Origin: Shewanella abyssi
Lineage (GTDB): Bacteria; Pseudomonadota; Gammaproteobacteria; Enterobacterales; Shewanellaceae
DNA: 59,361 nucleotides
Assembly: GCF_023284025.1 (NCBI RefSeq)
Contig: NZ_JAKIKR010000029.1
Coordinates: forward strand, 1-59,361
Direction of reading: 5' to 3'
Shown: positions 57,425-59,361 of the stretch, piece by piece
Layout: the number at the start of each line of letters is the position of its first letter
Position numbering within the stretch: position 1 is the stretch's first letter
Notes under the pieces: model-generated
Told to the model about the DNA's origin: nothing
Seen by the model: only the letters and a program-made list of their open reading frames with translations
Database searches by the model: none
Position numbers and translations under genes: made by a program

Positions 57425-59293
57425 CTACTCTAAATGCCTAATTAAGTTCACGCTTTGAGTAATATCTAAGCCACTACTTTGATCCATGTTAGCGCTAATA
57501 CTCACGCTATCGCATGTTGCCTTGAATACCTTGCCCTCATATGTAACCCCAATCAACATGCCCTTTTTTAAGGGCGGTAAGTCGGCCATGATAGGTAACG
57601 ACACAGTAATCAGCTCTTTATTGCCGCTGGCCGCTATCGCATTGGTACCTGCAAGCCTCGCCGCTTGATTATCAACAATTAACTGGGCACTAATATCGGC
57701 AGTCGGAATATCCCCAGCGGTACCCGCTCGTTTTACTTTTGCGCTCACGCCTTGTTGCTCACCTCTAACCCATGCAGCATTGCATGCCTGGTTAATTTGT
57801 TTTTTACGGTTAAAGCTCAATATCACTGAGTCGTGAATATTCACATCAGCAATTGCCTCATCCATTAACCAAGGCGATGTAGGCCAGCGCGGAACAACGC
57901 TTAACTTACTGGCAAACTCATCAGCAAGCAGCATACAGCCGATTTGAGCACATGCATCATTCACGGCATCGATTGGCGATTTACCCATTATTGAGAATGC
58001 ACCGGCTGGTACCGTAAAATCAGTTACCCCATCGAGCTCAACCGTCCAACCTGCATTAGTCAGTAGATCCCCCAATATCCCCGCCAATGAGCGGTCAGTA
58101 TCGTTGGTGTAACTAATCAATGACCGCCAAGGGGTTGCTAGTTGCGCTGTTCGGCTACGCCCTGCACTGCTATAGGTTTTAGAGCCAAAGCTTGCGCTAC
58201 TCGATGGCTGCTCTGCTAAAGCAAAAAACTCATAACCATTAATATCAATAAGCAGTAACTCATTTTCAGCGCGGCTGGCATCAATAGCGCTACTGAACTG
58301 TAAGCTTACAGATTGAGTAAATTGGCTTCGGCTATCATTGATACTCACGCCGTCGATTACAATCGGCAATGAGTCGCTGACGCGAGTACATGTTAACGTT
58401 GGTTGCATTAAATAAGCCCTGCGGATCTGAGGTTCAATGGGAACTTTAAAATCAAGGTTAGGAATTATTGGATTGGCATCGACCAAGCCGCCGCCATTGT
58501 CGAAATGGCAGTGTTTATCTGAAGCTGTAAACCTTAAGATGATTGGTGGCAGAGTGTTATCTAGCCCTAACTCACTAAAGCGCATAGTCAACAAGCCAAC
58601 TTCTGGCGATCGATATTTGGTTGAACAAACCCATTTGGCTTTATGTGGCCCCCAAGCAAGGGCTATATGATGGTTAACATCGCTGTCCGTTGAGGCGTAA
58701 TCAACATTGAGCATGCTAATAACCACATCGTGACTCTTAAGAGTTATCGCTGTGTCACTTTGATAAGAGCCGGTTAACCACCAAGACACTTGCAAGCGAC
58801 TCTCTGTAGTTGAAAGGCTCAACCAATTAACTGAGGTGGCTCGGTGATGTAGAACAGGTGATACCCAAGAAAAATGGTTCGTTTGCGCTTGCTGAATACC
58901 AAGCTGTAATGGCAAATACACGTTAGTGCTTTGCAATAAACCTATTTGCCATGCCGCAGCACTTTGGTGATCTATTGCAATATCTGCCAACCAATCAAGC
59001 TGAAATTGATTTTCAATTCTTTTAGTCTGCCCAACGATTATCGCCTGCACCTCAGCCTTGAGTGGTTCCACCCAAGCAACAATAAAATCAAGCCCTAATC
59101 CACCATCACGGATAGGCGGTTTCTCTGGGCCCACAGGAATATCAGAGTCAAACCTCAGATATATCGGGGATTGTGAACCGTTCCAAAATTCAGTAAATCT
59201 GAGGGTTACGCCGTCAAACGTGGGTCTGTAAAAGTGTAGTGATATTGGCGATTCTGCGTTTAACCAGTCATCAGTGAAACGCAATTTTATCAT
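57425..59293 (-). CDS. Prophage tail/baseplate-like structural protein
   Basis: The 622-residue protein has no signal or membrane segment. Three copies of an LRFT...PI.LRF motif lie at residues 4-21, 31-48 and 237-255. The C-terminal third (about 370-620) resembles phage tail hub or baseplate domains, with GKSPIDAVNDACAQIGCMLLAD, SFNRKKQINQACNAAWVRGE and LPPLKKGMLIGVTYEGKVFKAT. Its ATG overlaps the stop of the preceding partial gene (ATGA), which shows a tightly packed late operon. The exact phage role is not known. Confidence 0.75.
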   Translation of the reverse strand: MIKLRFTDDWLNAESPISLHFYRPTFDGVTLRFTEFWNGSQSPIYLRFDSDIPVGPEKPPIRDGGLGLDFIVAWVEPLKAEVQAIIVGQTKRIENQFQLDWLADIAIDHQSAAAWQIGLLQSTNVYLPLQLGIQQAQTNHFSWVSPVLHHRATSVNWLSLSTTESRLQVSWWLTGSYQSDTAITLKSHDVVISMLNVDYASTDSDVNHHIALAWGPHKAKWVCSTKYRSPEVGLLTMRFSELGLDNTLPPIILRFTASDKHCHFDNGGGLVDANPIIPNLDFKVPIEPQIRRAYLMQPTLTCTRVSDSLPIVIDGVSINDSRSQFTQSVSLQFSSAIDASRAENELLLIDINGYEFFALAEQPSSSASFGSKTYSSAGRSRTAQLATPWRSLISYTNDTDRSLAGILGDLLTNAGWTVELDGVTDFTVPAGAFSIMGKSPIDAVNDACAQIGCMLLADEFASKLSVVPRWPTSPWLMDEAIADVNIHDSVILSFNRKKQINQACNAAWVRGEQQGVSAKVKRAGTAGDIPTADISAQLIVDNQAARLAGTNAIAASGNKELITVSLPIMADLPPLKKGMLIGVTYEGKVFKATCDSVSISANMDQSSGLDITQSVNLIRHLE

Positions 59294-59361
59294 TGGCTCA
59301 TGTCTACCGTGTTTATATCCACCAATTGCGCCTTAACACCATCAGCAAAAACGGCATTAAA
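59290..59361 (-). CDS. Partial CDS at the right edge (probable phage tail operon gene)
   Basis: The last 23 residues of a minus-strand frame are seen, ending VKAQLVDINTVDMSQ and a TGA that overlaps the tail-like gene start by four bases. The 5' part lies beyond the window. The product is unknown; position suggests another phage late gene. Confidence 0.65.
   Translation of the reverse strand, partial: FNAVFADGVKAQLVDINTVDMSQ

Overview
The window looks like the chromosome of a Shewanella-type marine gammaproteobacterium. This is inferred from gene content and protein character: a histidine operon with the classical enterobacterial gene order, pheST-ihfA, ydbH-ynbE-ydbL, yoaA, lpxM, Cache-type chemoreceptors, and several small proteins that I know mainly from Shewanella-like genomes. 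Base composition is moderate to AT-rich and intergenic spaces are strongly AT-rich. No rRNA, tRNA, CRISPR array or insertion sequence was recognised.

Layout. 1-150: a long inverted-repeat element. 0.16-9.9 kb: a DUF938 methyltransferase, yjjG, a Cache chemoreceptor with a sigma-28-like promoter, a large lipoprotein with a zinc-peptidase motif, an acyl-CoA dehydrogenase, and a hexose-6-phosphate mutarotase. 10-14.6 kb: the AsmA-like ydbH-ynbE-ydbL envelope operon. 14.7-21.2 kb: an AI-2E family membrane protein, a potassium channel, a second HETxH protein coupled to a DMT transporter, a small membrane protein, and the yoaA helicase. 21.6-29.3 kb: the complete operon hisLGDCBHAFI, with a leader peptide carrying five consecutive His codons and an attenuator. 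29.5-36.5 kb: a periplasmic binding protein, purC, lpxM, and ihfA-pheT-pheS on the minus strand with a possible Phe-rich leader peptide. 36.8-42.9 kb: a second chemoreceptor, a Cache/PAS histidine-kinase-like protein with no visible phospho-acceptor His, a secreted protein made of two tandem retropepsin-like domains, and small unknowns. 43-48.4 kb: yceI, pdxH and a minus-strand polyamine cluster, speA, a eukaryotic-type AdoMet decarboxylase, then speB. 48.9-55.2 kb: a cvfB-like S1 protein, yceH, an ABC-2 transporter, a cold-shock protein, rlmA and an unknown partner gene.

Right end, 55.3-59.4 kb: the first about 14 codons of sbcB (exonuclease I) appear at 55326 and then lose all resemblance. 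Beyond the break lie an AT-rich accessory stretch and minus-strand phage tail-like genes that run off the window edge. The simplest reading is a prophage inserted near the 5' end of sbcB, with its late-gene end facing left.

Pathways. speA and speB convert arginine to putrescine through agmatine. The neighbouring decarboxylase would supply decarboxylated AdoMet for spermidine, but no spermidine synthase is present. The his genes form one translationally coupled pathway from PRPP and ATP to histidine. purC uses the purine side, which hisF and hisH feed through AICAR. Start positions were moved downstream of the longest reading frame where a Shine-Dalgarno sequence, signal peptide or family length supports it; each case is stated.
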